This document shows, one piece after another, positions 10,269 through 28,482 of a stretch of DNA of 64,000 bases. The position numbers and the translations under genes were made by a program. How positions within the stretch are numbered: position 1 is the first letter of the stretch; each line of letters opens with the position of its first letter. The notes beneath the pieces are model-generated. The model saw nothing but the letters and a program-made list of their open reading frames with translations. It did not search any database and was not told the DNA's origin. This DNA comes from Amphibalanus amphitrite (lineage: Eukaryota; Arthropoda; Thecostraca; Balanomorpha; Balanidae). The DNA lies in NCBI RefSeq assembly GCF_019059575.1, contig NW_024881985.1:248001-312000 (forward strand), read 5' to 3'.

Positions 10269-13200
10269 ACTCTCACTTCGGGACCAGTCGAATTGGACCG
10301 ACCGACGTACGGAGTACCACAGTGATGCTAAGACTGACCGGGCGGTGACCTGGAGCGTCCCTCGTGCCTCCCGCTCCCCTCATAATTCCCTTCTCCTCCT
10401 GGGAGGCCCCCTTCCCCTCTCCTCCTGGGCGCTCCTCGAACCCTCACCCGACGGTCTGAGGCAGCTACCGATGACCAGTAGCCAGTGACCAGTGGTCAGT
10501 GACCGACGATCGGTGACCGGCGTCTGACCGTTGACCGACGCGCCGGCGATCAGTGGCCACCGTGCTGTGCTACGACGACCAGTGACCAGTGGCCGGCGAG
10601 GCGCCCCGACCACCGACGTGTCTGTTTCATGTGTATGTGTGTGACGTGTGTGTGGCCTTGGGAGTACGCCCGAGGGTGTCATCGGCGCGCTCCGCCTCCC
10701 CCACCCCGCCCAGATCTCCCCCCAATCATGACCACCTCTGTTATATTGGCACGGAGAGTCTGCCGACCCAAAACTGCCGACCCACAAATCCAACACTACC
10801 TTCGACCCTCTAGCCCCTACCCAAGGACCGCAACCGCCAACCGGCGACCCGGACTTGTGACCACTAAACCCGGCTTCAAGGGTCAATCAGGCTGCTTAGG
10901 GGTCAGGTAACCCCAAAACATTGTTCACCTTGACCCGGCATTCAGTCCACCCAGCCAACCACTGCACTGAAGCTCAAATTAATCAATTTACCCGCATCAT
11001 TCAAATGAAATTTAGCAGATTGAGATTCCCAGCACTTCAACTAACAAAAATGCATTCCTGTGTTCGCCTCTAGCTGGATCCGTTTCCAGCTATTGCGCTG
11101 GCATGGGCGCAATAAAGGTGACGACATTCCACTTCCCAGCGCAGTCCCTCCTCACTCAGTAGTCCTGAGTCCATCCTTTCTCCCGAGTTTACTGTCTCGC
11201 TCCGTCCCTCCGTCCTATGCCGCGGACCGCGCGCCGGTCAGTGAGAGTTCACCCCTCTCTGCGTGACGTCACGCCCCCCCCCCCCCGGCCGCAGATGGTG
11301 CGTCACTGCGTGCGTGTGACGGTATTTTCCACTTGTTTATGCGCGCCGTTCGCCGCGCAGGGAAGGCCGGCTGGCCGGTGGGGCGGAGAGGGTCACTGCA
11401 CCCTTTCTCGCCTACTGCCCCACCGCGCGGGGAGCGGTGAGCGTTCCCGTACCGTGGCTGGGACGCACCGTCCCACAGGGTAGCTCCCTGCGCCGCGGCC
11501 GGCCACGCACACAGCGCCCCAACGTAAACAGTTTCGGCCCCGCTCGCACCGACCGTCTCGGCGCCGGAATGGTGCGCTGCGGTTGAGACTGCGAATACTC
11601 GCTCCCGCTCAGTTGAGAAGTTTTCAGCTGGCTTTTCGCTCCTAGCCACTCTGAAAAGTGTTCTCGGCCGCCTGTCACCCTCTCCGCTGTGCAAATTTGA
11701 ACAGAATGGCGCGCGAATGTCCGTCGCCTCGACCCAGAATGCGTCGGAGGGGTGCGTGTGAGCCGCCGCCGCCACCACCCGCTCTCCCCTCCCCATGCGC
11801 GCGCAAACAGGGTATGCGTCGGTATTTTTGGCGGCCCGGCCAAGGGACGACCGGGCCTCCTCCATTCAGTCTGCGGAGGGGAGGGGATACCTCAGCGGGT
11901 CGGTCCAGTGGCTGGGAAGGGTAGGGGGCACTGTCCGGCTAGCTCAGACCGAGGGGTCACCACACTGCCCCCAGAGCTCCCTCCCCTACCCCGGTGCCTA
12001 CCGGATGACCGTGGAACAGCTGCGGCGGCCCCATTGAGCCGTGTGCCGACGGTGTATCGCCCGTGGCTGCCCAGCGGCGGGGGTCAGCCGGCCAGTCAGC
12101 CGGCCGGTCAGCCCGCAGACGACCCTGAGCAGGCCGTTCACCGCTCTCCCAGCGGCGCTCAGCGGCTATATAGGTCAGCGGCCGGCGCTCCGACGCTCCG
12201 GCGCGGCGCTGACCCCGCCGCGCCGCCACCGCCGCACTTTCTCCTCCGCGTGACGAAAGCGGCGCGTGACCGCCATAGCGCGGCCGAGCCGGCGCACCGC
12301 TCGGCCGGGTCGGGATGGTGCGCGCGGGGCGGGACGAGAGGGAGATAGGCTGTGCCGTGTGAGGGAGATCGGGGAGGGTTAGGAATGTCGGGTCAAAGCG
12401 GAGCTAGGACACCGCTTTGAGCGGGGTGGACACTGGGCAGCCTGCCGTTAGCTGGAGTAGACGGTCGTACCGTCTGTTGCATACTGACGACTGATGTCGA
12501 AACGCTCAGCGTCAGGTCATAGCCACCTGACGTCACTACGAATCGCCAATTCAGCACTCAGCAGCCAGCTGACGCAATTCATGGAGATCCTGCATTAAGC
12601 TAAGCCTTGTTGATAGCAAGAAACACGTCCAAAACCCGACCTCATTGAAACGTTACTTATTTGGCACTCATTTCCTGCCCTTCTCCTTTCGCTCATTTCC
12701 TGCCCTTCTCCTTTTTACGGGTTTATCTGTCGAGAATTCCTACAACGGCCTCACTCGTTTCACTTTCCTGCTTACCGCTTCCCAGTTTAAAGTTTAAACC
12801 AAGCTTCTTATGTCAGTGCCTTGCAACTCGCTGCATATCCATCCAATCATCATTCCATAACATTCCGTCCCATCCCGTCCTATCCCACTCAGTCCTACTC
12901 CTGTCCCGCCCCGTCCCATCCCACCGGCGCCCTCTCATCTCAGCCATCCCTCGACCCATTTCACTTCGGCCGCGGGGCGAAGCTGTTTGTGTTCTCTAGC
13001 GGCTCAAACCACTCTGGGGGCTGTTTTTGTGTCACACCGGGCGGCTCTCGGATCGGCCAGGGACCGGAGCCGCCGCACAGTGTGGCCAAACACCAGTTTA
13101 GCGCGAATTAAATCCCAGCGCTGCTCGGATCCGTTGAAAATTGTTTCCTGGTTTAAAAGTTGACACTTAAACCTATGTGAGACCTTTTACGATGCATTAT

Positions 13201-13284
13201 AAATGCTTGCTGACATATAATGGCATAGTTCCGCCTCTAAAAGTAAGGAGAACTAGCTTACGACGGGTGATGTGCTTACCAGGC
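10269..13284. other. GC-rich region with CpG island; no gene established
   Basis: From about 10440 to 10610 there is a degenerate GACCAGTG-word repeat. From about 11100 to 12400 the sequence is strongly GC- and CpG-rich, includes a CGTGACGTCACG palindrome at about 11263, and has a poly-C run at about 11275. Frames up to 198 codons overlap on both strands without recognisable motifs. After 12650 the sequence becomes pyrimidine-rich with a CATCCCGTCCTATCCC-like simple repeat. This resembles a promoter-proximal island, but no exon can be assigned. Confidence 0.4.
12167..12173 (+). promoter_or_regulatory. Possible TATA box in a CpG island
   Basis: TATATAG stands in otherwise very GC-rich sequence (GCGGCTATATAGGTCAGCGG), which makes it conspicuous. 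No clear initiator lies 25-30 bases downstream and no coding exon follows, so this is a weak promoter candidate. Confidence 0.2.
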
Positions 13285-13553
13285 CAGGGCTGTGAAGTCG
13301 ATGGAGTTACTCCGACTCCGACTACGGCTTTCAAAAGTCAATTTCAACTCTGACTCCGGGCAAAACTGTCGACTTATACGATCGACTCGGACTCTGACTC
13401 CGCAGCCATGGCAAGTCCACGCAGTCGATGGATTTTCGGTGACTCAGACTACGAGTCTTGGTCCGGATTCCAAAATCGATTCCGATTCCGACTCTGACTG
13501 CAGGGTCAGAACTGTTGACTCCGAACGACTCCGACTCTGATTACGAAATCCTG
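13285..13553. mobile_element. GACTCCGACTCCG-rich element, copy 1
   Basis: It starts CAGGGCTGTGAAGTCG and continues through many GACTCCGACTC words to a terminus reading CAGGATTTCGTAATCAG on the minus strand. It shares start motif and internal words with 23905-24297 and 28483-29180. No target duplication is evident for this copy. Probably a decayed non-autonomous hAT relative. Confidence 0.55.
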
Positions 13554-13836
13554 GAATTTAACCGCAAATAAGAGGCATAAAATTGTGGGTCCCAGCAATG
13601 ATGGGCATGTTAGGAGGAGGAATCGTTTACGAAATTCCCATCATTTCTCTGGTAAATTCTTATGATTGTCCAAAGTTTGCTTGAAAAAAAATCAACATCT
13701 AATTATGTTTCTGTGTGAATGTTCCTGGTGAAGCACATGAATCGGTAGATGGTTGCTGAAATACACGCACCGATAGGACTGAACCTCAGCAATAAGAGTA
13801 AAAACAAAGACTTACACCATAAGCACCTTCATGTCA
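13554..13836. other. Spacer; nothing recognised
   Basis: Short AT-rich interval between two repeats, with no coding frame. Confidence 0.5.
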
Positions 13837-14438
13837 TTAACCCTCGCCCGTATTGTTTTGCTAGCCGCGAACGTAGGTCGGGCCAGGTCAGGTCAGGCCA
13901 ACCAGTCCTGCCGGGTATTCATAAAATAGGTGTCAACCGCCAGTGACAGCTTCGTTGCATGTTACGAATGCACCAAAACTTCTTCCTAAATGTTCAAATG
14001 TTTACTTAATCCGAAATCAGCTCCAAAAACTAGTCTGATAACATGTAAAACTAAAAAAGGTGAACCAAGGTCATCAAAGGTCATTGAACTGACCTGACCT
14101 TCAAGTGATCTTGACACCGACCATAATGCATGGGACCAACATCATAATATCACATGTTTAGACGCTTGAAACCACGAAAAGACTGCAAACGCGCGGCTAA
14201 TGCAAGCAAACATACGCCCAATCGCGCTTCCGGCCAAACATGGTCTCGAGAAATAGGTCACAGGTCAAAGGTCATTGGGTTCAGGGTCGTGAAATTTAAT
14301 GGGTAGGTGTAAAATTGATAAACTCGAGGGTACTGAAAGTTTCGTCGCGATCGGCCGCTTTTTACATGAGCTTTTTGCGAAAAACCGAGAGGGGTCCTTT
14401 CGACCCCCACCCTCACCCCCTACATGGGCGAGGGTTGA
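13837..14438. mobile_element. piggyBac-like non-autonomous element, copy B (602 bp)
   Basis: The left end reads TTAACCCTCGCCCGTA. The right end read on the minus strand is TCAACCCTCGCCCATGTA, so the first 13 bases of the inverted repeat match apart from the target base. The element is bounded by TTAA on the left and TTGA (one change) on the right. A TTAA target and termini beginning CCY are hallmarks of the piggyBac superfamily. The interior contains clustered AGGTCA/TGACCT half-sites and no transposase. It is homologous to 75-639 and shares short blocks with 34728-35917. Confidence 0.75.
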
Positions 14439-15636
14439 AAAATTGTCAAGATTTATTCATTGGCGACCGTATTCTGCACTATAACAAGTCAGAAATACAG
14501 CGGTTGAGCCATCCGCGTAACGTTACGGAGCCGCCGCCGCGCCCACCCTGTAGCCGGACCTCCCCGGGCGGGCCAACCCGATACGTTCAAAGCTGAGCCA
14601 AAGGCCGGGGGGCAGGTTGGGGCAGGGTTTCTTGAATGGATCATGTCCAGAAAAGTGTGGCGAATCTTCTCATAGTAGATTTGGCGTGGAGTTTTTTGGC
14701 CATTTTCTTATATCTCTACGTTTTTAAGATGGACAGTGTTTTCAGGGGATGTTTGAAAAGGTCATTTTCAAATGAGCATAACTCATCGGTTAGTCCAAGG
14801 ATACCTATAGAATTCGGGTATACTATCAAATATAGGCGCAGTAGTCATATGCCACTCCAATTATTTCCAAACCTTTCCGACAATTACGCCAAAATGTGTT
14901 GTAAACATGACGCGGGTTTTCGACGATTTCAGCACAGCCGGGACCGGCATTGCGTATGTCCACTTTAGCTAGCTTTTTGGACACCGAAAGGATGACATTG
15001 AACCAAAGTATTGTGATATTGACATACTTTGGACAATTTCCTATCGACTGACAGTTATAAAAAGTCAAAATTCCAAAATTCGTTTTTTGATTAAATTCGC
15101 GCTAATCTGGCGTTTGGCCACACTGTGCGCCGCTGCCGCTGTTCCTAAGGTCTATGGTGATGGTGGTGATACTGAAAACGCTGGTGATCTTGATGACGCC
15201 AGCCTGCAGATGTGGCCGGGTCCGCACTTAGCCCGCTCAGTCTCTGCCGGTCCCGTCAGAACAATCCATCGCCGGAGATGAGCGGTCAAGGGTGTGAATC
15301 CAGCCGCCTGTCCAGCAGGATCGTGGGCACCAGCGGCAGATTATGGGGTAAACCAGCAGCTCTGCCGGCCTAGTGTGGAGTAAACCGACAGCTCTGCCAG
15401 CCAGGCGCGACACATGCCAGTCTTATTCCGTAAGCTTTCTTGTTCTGCGACATTTTTACCAGAAGCGTTTTACATAAAAAGGAAGTGTCCGCAGACTTAA
15501 GATCTTAAATCTGGGATCCTGTTTCATGCCGCCTGTCTTTTTGCTGCCTCTGTGTGGCTTATCTCCCGGTGAGGAACTTTCTCTGATCAAAGGCATCGTG
15601 GTCATTTTTTTCTGGATTGGTCACGTATTTGAGTGA
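14439..15636. other. Spacer; no gene established
   Basis: AT-rich around 14640-15110, then GC-richer. A 110-codon frame at 14636-14968 and a hydrophobic-start frame at 15087 were considered. The latter opens with TTG and lacks an ATG. Neither has a recognised domain. Confidence 0.4.
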
Positions 15637-16076
15637 CATTTGCGGCCGACTCACGTCTCTGCTTGATTCAGTGGATCCCGCGTCTGTGGACGCGACTCGG
15701 GGCGGTCGACCAGGCAACAGAAATGGGACGCCCACCCTCGCTCATACCTATCCTGTCAACAACGGGGCATTGTCTGTGAGGCGATCGGTCACACGAACCA
15801 CCGACGGTCCCTCCGACCCGGACTGCCGCCCCACCCCGCCCCCGCCCGCGATACCAGCACGGCGACATCGACATCCGACAGGGAGACAGCCGTCTCTAAC
15901 GGTGCGGTACTCGTCGTTCTCCGGCCTGTCTATGGCGGATATATTCTAACGTCCACTATCCCGCGCTGTGACCGGATTCGACCCCGACTGACCTGTGCCA
16001 GACGGTAGGTTCGGTCGGGATCCCACAAACGCGGGATCCACTGAATCTGAGCAGAGACGTGAGCCGGCCACAAATG
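15637..16076. repeat. Long inverted repeat with 53-54-bp arms
   Basis: The left arm 15637-15689 (CATTTGCGGCCGACTCACGT to CGCGTCTGTGG) pairs with the right arm 16023-16076, which on the minus strand starts CATTTGTGGCCGGCTCACGT and ends CGCGTTTGTGG. There are about four substitutions and one indel. The arms flank roughly 330 bp of GC-rich sequence. No target duplication is recognisable beyond the arms, so it could be an old MITE or a cruciform-forming structure. Confidence 0.75.
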
Positions 16077-17955
16077 TCTGCGTGCGGCTCGCTGCGGCCA
16101 ACCTGGGCCGGGAGGCCCGCGTGTACCGCCGTCTCCATAGTGATCGGCCGAGTGAAAGTCCGCGGCGTCCGACACGACGTTAGCGGATGTGGCCACTGGC
16201 CGGCCCGTATGGCCTGTGTACGGCTCGTCCGAGCTGTTTGCATATACGATATGACATACAGATAGCGTCATATATTATGAATCGTTGCCAAGATTCGTTG
16301 TTCATGGTGCTCATACTTACGAATCTCTGAGTCCACCTGGATAGCAGACGATCTACGCCGTACCACAGACGACTGGGACGACTCCAGGGCTCTATTCTCG
16401 GCCGTGGAATAGTTTATTGTCATTTGTCCAATGGAATGCGGCTGGTTTTCACACGGTTCTGTGGAAGTTGCAGTGTCACGCCACGCGCTTCTGCGCAATG
16501 ACCCTTTGTATTTGCTCGGCGAGCGTAACACAGTGGCCCGGACCAGTCAACCTTAACCTAATTTAAATCTGCCCGCATAGTGGAACGTTCTGGTGTGATA
16601 ACTGATGCATATATGAAGTGTTTGATTTTGTTTTGTAACGTATTAGGTGCTGAACCAGGCGGGTTAAGCACTGAGTTACATTATGTGATATGCATTTACA
16701 AGCTTCATGATATATATGACCAATTACTCAATGATGAATGGTGCATTGTTGCATTCCAACTAAGCCTTTAAAAAGTGACTGCTGACTGTCATTAACGTTT
16801 TACCGTGAACGTTGTTTTACCAAATAATGGTAGATCGTCGATTTTTAAAGCGTTTGTGCTGCGATATGAAATGAGATTTGAGAGTAGCATTGACTTTGAC
16901 GGGTGTCCAAATACCCGTTGCAGGTAATCTGAAACAAAACCCCGACTACGTTCCTATAATTCCATTTGATATATCACCACACTAATTGGCCTCTGTGCTT
17001 TATTAGCCGGCTTTGCGTACTTTTCATAAACCGACCACTGCGTTATCTGGATATAGAAGGCCGACCGTGGCCCGAAACGGAGCTGACAGCTTGCTGGCGG
17101 GGCTTGAGACTGATGCTATTGTTAGTTAACCTGATCTGACGGATCTTTGTCAGAACCCGACCCGACCCGACTCGGAAACTTATTTTCACCGACAAAATCA
17201 GCACGAGTCGAGCAAGAACCGACCTGACCTGACATAACATGAGTCAATCTGCCCCTCATTCCACCTGACCGGACCAATATTCTGACCAGTGTCGTCTATC
17301 GTTTCAGCCGGCAGCCGGGCAGAGTTCTTGTGACCCGTGTAACACCGCTGACACGCCGCACCCCTCCGCGAAGCAGTCTTCGGTCGGGAGGACCACGCAC
17401 CAGGTAAGTTCGGCGCCGTATGCCCCAATAAGCCCTCCACTAGCGCAGTGTCACATACATGCTGCCCACCCGGTGGGTACGGTCGGGGTGGACCGGCAAA
17501 CATCTCTGCAATCCTGTGATGCGGTCGAGTTGCTGGGTTCTGCTGCGCCGATGCGACGAGGCGTACCATCGTGTTACTGTTATAGCGATCATCGCGGCTT
17601 GGTTGGCCGGTCGGTGGGAGCCATACTAGGTATTCATCGGAGCCGCAGCCAACAGCTCCCTCCCGATTCCCGACCGACGGGGCGGCGTCGGACCGTGCGG
17701 GGCGCCGGGGCCGGGTCATCGGGGCCGACGGACGCTCCGAGGAAGGGGGCGGGGTCACGGGGCGGGAGATGGAACTATGTGGGGGGGGGGGGGAGAATCG
17801 AGCACTCACCGCGATGGACGGTTTTGCTGCAGAGGTGCAGCCCAGACACATGGGAACGCAGCTGATGACATCGATAGGATATCTCTGACGACGTCTATCC
17901 ACCCTCAGCGGGTTGGCTCATCTGAGCGGCGTTATCTGGGTCAGCTGGCTGAATG
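16077..17955. other. Spacer left of the MULE; no gene established
   Basis: AT-rich from 16540 to 17180, then GC-rich up to the MULE insertion. A 234-codon minus-strand frame at 17198-17902 is low-complexity Pro/Arg/Ser-rich and has no recognised domain. A 14-base poly-G run lies near 17779-17792. Confidence 0.4.
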
Positions 17956-17964
17956 GTCCGTCGG
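17956..17964. repeat. Left 9-bp target-site duplication of the MULE
   Basis: GTCCGTCGG, repeated exactly at 26447-26455. Nine-base duplications are typical of Mutator-superfamily insertions. Confidence 0.92.
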
Positions 17965-18008
17965 GCGTATTTTGAATTCACCATAGGGCTCAGCCACTCC
18001 TAGCGGAA
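17965..18008. repeat. MULE left terminal inverted repeat
   Basis: A 44-bp arm beginning GCGTATTTTGAATTCACC and ending TAGCGGAA. It differs from the right arm at positions 33 and 40 only. Confidence 0.92.
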
Positions 18009-18455
18009 AATTCTGGGGAATTCTCCCCCTGGCGACAAATGTGGGGAAATGAGCATAAATGTGTAAGTCCCTAGAAACTAATTCTTCCCAAGAAGTCCCC
18101 CACTACATTAGTGATGCAAGTTTGACTGGGGTATATTAGAGATGCAAATTACATGAAAAGATGTTATATTTTATGTTAAGATTGAGAAACCGTGCTTATA
18201 GTGGAAGGTATGTTAATGATGCAAACATATTAGCGAACTGGGAGTGGTCACTGGTCACCTGCTAATTTTGCGTCATTCCGCTAACGCTAGTTGAGCCAGT
18301 TATTGCTTGAAGCGTCATAACTTCGGTATAACTATACATCATTATTTGTTGGCTATTAACTGAGATCTGATTTCTTTATCTTTTAAAGAAGACTTAATAT
18401 AAGAGAGATGGTAGCATCGTCTTGGTGTCATATCTGATCAAAGCGGCCATCCTCC

Positions 18456-18890
18456 AATGTCCCAACTTACCCCGCGGCGGGGGGTCAGTTGGGCCAAGGC
18501 CTAAGGCAAGTTGGTACACTAGGAAAAACAGTTTATCTAAACACATTTTTATTCATGTTTCACATGAACAATCATCGCTAATCCATGCGGGCATTAACGA
18601 CAAAACACAAACGTTTGCAGTACTCCTGCGGCAAACAAAAAGGCACACACAACGACACTAGAAGAGAATATTTTCACAGCAAGAAAATCACTTTTGGTAC
18701 CTGAAACACATTTGTAGCGATTATTAACAGCACTTACCTCAGCACGCGCCGACACCACGTTGACAAACAGACGGCGTTACTGTTCATGTACAAAATAAGT
18801 TTGAACGCCAACTGTCGAGAAGTATTGGAAATATCCCTTCCGTCCCAACTTACCCCCCCCCCCCCTGGCACCAACTTGCCCCGGTCACCC
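18456..18890. repeat. CCAACTTRCCCC motif cluster in the MULE 3' flank
   Basis: GTCCCAACTTACCCC occurs at both ends of this interval in direct orientation (from about 18457 and 18842). An inverted pair, GGCAAGTTGGTAC near 18507 and GCACCAACTTGCC near 18867, lies just inside. Long poly-C/poly-G tracts adjoin both. It may be a small nested MITE or a subterminal repeat set of the MULE. Confidence 0.45.
18548..18553 (-). terminator. Possible polyadenylation signal of the transposase gene
   Basis: AATAAA on the minus strand about 360 nt after the transposase stop codon (18909-18911). It is the right strand and distance for a 3' UTR, but the hexamer alone is weak evidence. Confidence 0.3.
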
Positions 18891-18908
18891 CCACTTCACC
18901 TCTATCAC

Positions 18909-25625
<6,717 letters not shown>

Positions 25626-25655
25626 AAAGTTAGTGGCGGACTTGTACCTATTCAA

Positions 25656-26402
25656 TATTTAATATCAATATAGTAACAATGGTTACACGACTCATAATCT
25701 TCACTTACAGCATTTCTTAAAAATTACCTATGTAAAGATTATAATTCTGCTGGTGATACCTATAGCCATGTGGGTAAATGTCAAGTTTAAGTCCTAAGCA
25801 GATTTCATGGATAATTTTTTCATATTCTTACATTATTTGGCCGGTACACATGGAGGTCCCCGCTTCAAAATTAGTTAATTTTGAATTTAGTGTTTCCGAC
25901 CATTATTTGACATCCTGAATCCAAAAATGATACTTATATGTCTCGTAACTAAAAGAAAAACATAATCAAACCTGAACTAACCTTACCTTTTCACCTATAA
26001 CCTACCAATCTACTACCTACAAACCTACAATGCAACCTAAAACTTACAGCCTAACGTAACCTAAAACATAATTTTTTTGCTGTTACAGATTTGTATCAAC
26101 AGCGTCACAGTTATAGTTAGGACCTAAACTTGACATATACCTGTATTTCTTGCGCCCTAACCCACAACAACAGCAACAACAACTGTATTTCTTGCAAAGA
26201 ACATGCACCTAAAATGGAAATACTTATTAATCACCAACCTTTTCCAGCATCTTGAAGCATATATAGGCCTCCGCAATAAACGAGCAAACATGAGACACGA
26301 AAAAGGCGCTTTGGATTAAAAGGCGCGCCAGTGGCATCGGAAGAGCTGCCAGATCGGCTGAAATCCCTAGCGCGATTTCGCTTTTTTCCAAGGTGCCTAG
26401 AA
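25656..26402. other. MULE 5' flank: probable promoter/UTR of the transposase gene
   Basis: AT-rich sequence between the presumed first coding exon and the right terminal repeat. It has CCTACAACCTA-type simple repeats (26010-26060) and a CAACAACAGC run near 26165. No other frame is convincing. The transposase promoter should lie here or in the terminal repeat, but no individual box is clear. Confidence 0.4.
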
Positions 26403-26446
26403 TTCCTCTAGGAATGGCTGAGCCCTATGGTGAATTCAAAATACGC
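26403..26446. repeat. MULE right terminal inverted repeat
   Basis: The inverted partner of 17965-18008, ending GGTGAATTCAAAATACGC on plus. Confidence 0.92.
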
Positions 26447-26455
26447 GTCCGTCGG
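26447..26455. repeat. Right 9-bp target-site duplication of the MULE
   Basis: GTCCGTCGG, identical to 17956-17964. Confidence 0.92.
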
Positions 26456-26461
26456 CTAGTG

Positions 26462-26480
26462 TGACGTCACAATGACGTCA
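26462..26480. promoter_or_regulatory. Twin CRE palindromes next to the MULE
   Basis: TGACGTCA occurs at 26462-26469 and again at 26473-26480, centres 11 bp apart, followed by a CACGTG E-box at about 26494. TGACGTCA is the consensus site of CREB/ATF bZIP factors. A GC-rich stretch follows, so this may be a promoter-proximal region of a host gene not visible here. Confidence 0.5.
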
Positions 26481-28076
26481 CGTCTCCCAGAGCACGTGCC
26501 AACAGACGGAGCGTCTCGCTGGCGATTTGTTTACCTCGGCGGGTGTATTTGGACCATGTGACCGGACGCCGGGATGCTCGGAGCCGTCTGCCCACTGATA
26601 CCCGCCTCTTGGACCAGTCCCCAGGGACAAAGGTCAGCGCGGACCGGGCGCCCCGGGTGTGCTCCGGCAGCGTGACCTGAATTAGCGTCGGGCGCCGCAC
26701 GCACGCCGACGCTGGGCGCCGGGCGCCGCCGCGCGTACCCCGACTGAGCAGCGCGCTGAGTGGAACACTCTGGAGCGCCGGGTCAGCCTGGCGAGACCTC
26801 TGACCTCTGTCACCTGCCCGGATCCGCCGGACGACTGTCTGTGACCTAGATAGTGTGCTGTGGCTCCGCCGCCGACTGGCAGACCGAGTACCCAGTTCAC
26901 GTCTGCGGCATAATCCCAGTCATCCGCCGACAGTCCGGTGGCCCGGTTCTGTAACAAGCTTGTCGCCATCGGAGATCTTGGGGTCCATGTCGGTGGACAT
27001 TGTGGTGATGTTGTCTCATATCGATCTGCTTGTGTGGATTTCTTCTTGCAAACGACTCTCGCCCTTTCAGACCGTATGATTTGGCGTGATGTGACGTGGT
27101 GTGATGTGACACAAAGTGACGTACTTGCATATATTAGACTGACGCCACAGCATGCCAGACGGCAGTGGCTTGATGCCGCTAGCAACAGGTCTGAGTTCAG
27201 TGTACGACCCTTCGGGACGCTACCTGGCATACAGGGGACTCCCCGAAGGCCCCCCCCCCCGGTGTTGGTAACGTAACGTTCGAAATATGTGCGATGTGCA
27301 CTGCACGACAGGTTTGAGCACGACTCGTGGGCGCGGTGCATTTAAAGTATGTGCCTTCGTATAATACGTCAGTGCTTGCATATTGGACAGTATTCAGGGA
27401 GTGCTGACTGCTGACGGTATATATGTAGGTGTATTCATTCAAACCGGCTTTGTTTGCCTCTCAACGTCGATCAGGTTTGCAGGTAGGGTCTGCCGTGGGA
27501 CTGTCTAGCCGCCCGTCTGTTGGGTGGGTCTTTGTCCGTCCGGCTGTTGCATTGGTCGGGTCTGCATGCCTGGTCAGTGGTCAGCCGCCGGTCGGGTCTG
27601 TCTGACCGCACGGTGCAGTGGCCGGCGGCCATGACCGCTCCCCGACCCGGCGAGCAGAACCGGTCCGGTCGCGGTGGCCCGGCCCGGCGCGCCGCCGGCG
27701 ATCCCGGCTCTGCAGCTCAGCCGGCCGGCCCGCCGCTGCTGCTTTGATGTGGGTGGGGCGGCGCGGACGTGCCGGCTCGACGGCAGTAGGTCAGCCGTGA
27801 GCAGCACTCTGCAGCGGAGCCGGAGCCGGCCGGGAGCCGCGCGCTGTCCCCGCTCCTCTCCGAGAACAGCCCCGAGTCGCCACTGGGTCAGTGGGCAGAC
27901 CGCACACGGCAGACCGCCGCGCTGGCCCGCCGGCCGCCGCCGGGCGCTCGGCGGCGGCACCAGACCGGACATGCCAGGCCGGCGGAGACCAGGGCTGCCG
28001 CGGGGCCCCGTACCAGGCCGGCGCGCCCGACCGGCCGGTCCGCTGGCCCCGGGCGCGCCGCTGTCTGTTTTCGCCT
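26481..28076. other. GC-rich region between the MULE and hAT element 3; no gene established
   Basis: It has a CpG-rich stretch at 26500-26850, a GTGATGTGACG-type simple repeat near 27085-27125, a poly-C run at about 27250, and a second very GC-rich island at 27570-28070. Overlapping frames up to 219 codons are low complexity and unrecognised. Confidence 0.35.
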
Positions 28077-28084
28077 CCTCGAAC
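28077..28084. repeat. Left 8-bp target-site duplication of hAT element 3
   Basis: CCTCGAAC, repeated exactly at 29388-29395. Confidence 0.85.
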
Positions 28085-28482
28085 CAGGGGCGTCGCCACG
28101 GATTTTTGACTGGGGGGGACGGATTGGCTGACTAAAAACCCAAAAGTTAGTTACCGTACAATTTCAGGCCTATGCACTACTTATAACGCATACACAATAC
28201 ACATGTTCTCATGTTCTCGCGTGGAGGCGTTATTAGTCACACTCTTTTCTATCTGTGCATGAATTGGCGGCGCGAAGCGCCGCGAAAATTGGCAAAAACT
28301 CTTGGCAAAACAGTCCCAAAACGCATAAATTTTGCATCCCGAGTAATACGTTTGATACCAGGACAGTTAGGATCTAGTCACCAAGTCCAGCAGCCCTGCC
28401 TCTAAAAAATCGTGTGGTCCTCTGTCAACCATAGGTACAGCTTCAATTTCCAAGAAGTTGGAAACTCAGTGCAGTGTAGCTG

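Noticed and set aside
11263-11310. Poly-C tract followed by GTGCGTCACTG, resembling a hAT right end
   Set aside because: No partner end or 8-bp duplication was found.
15087-15281. 64-codon frame resembling a secreted peptide
   Set aside because: It opens with TTG, not ATG, and no splice context or homology supports it.
17198-17902. 234-codon minus-strand frame left of the MULE
   Set aside because: Low-complexity Pro/Ser/Arg stretches, overlapping frames and no domain. It ends before the MULE boundary and has no link to it.
27225-27275. CAGGGGACTCCCCG plus poly-C, resembling a hAT end
   Set aside because: No partner terminus or duplication; may be chance.
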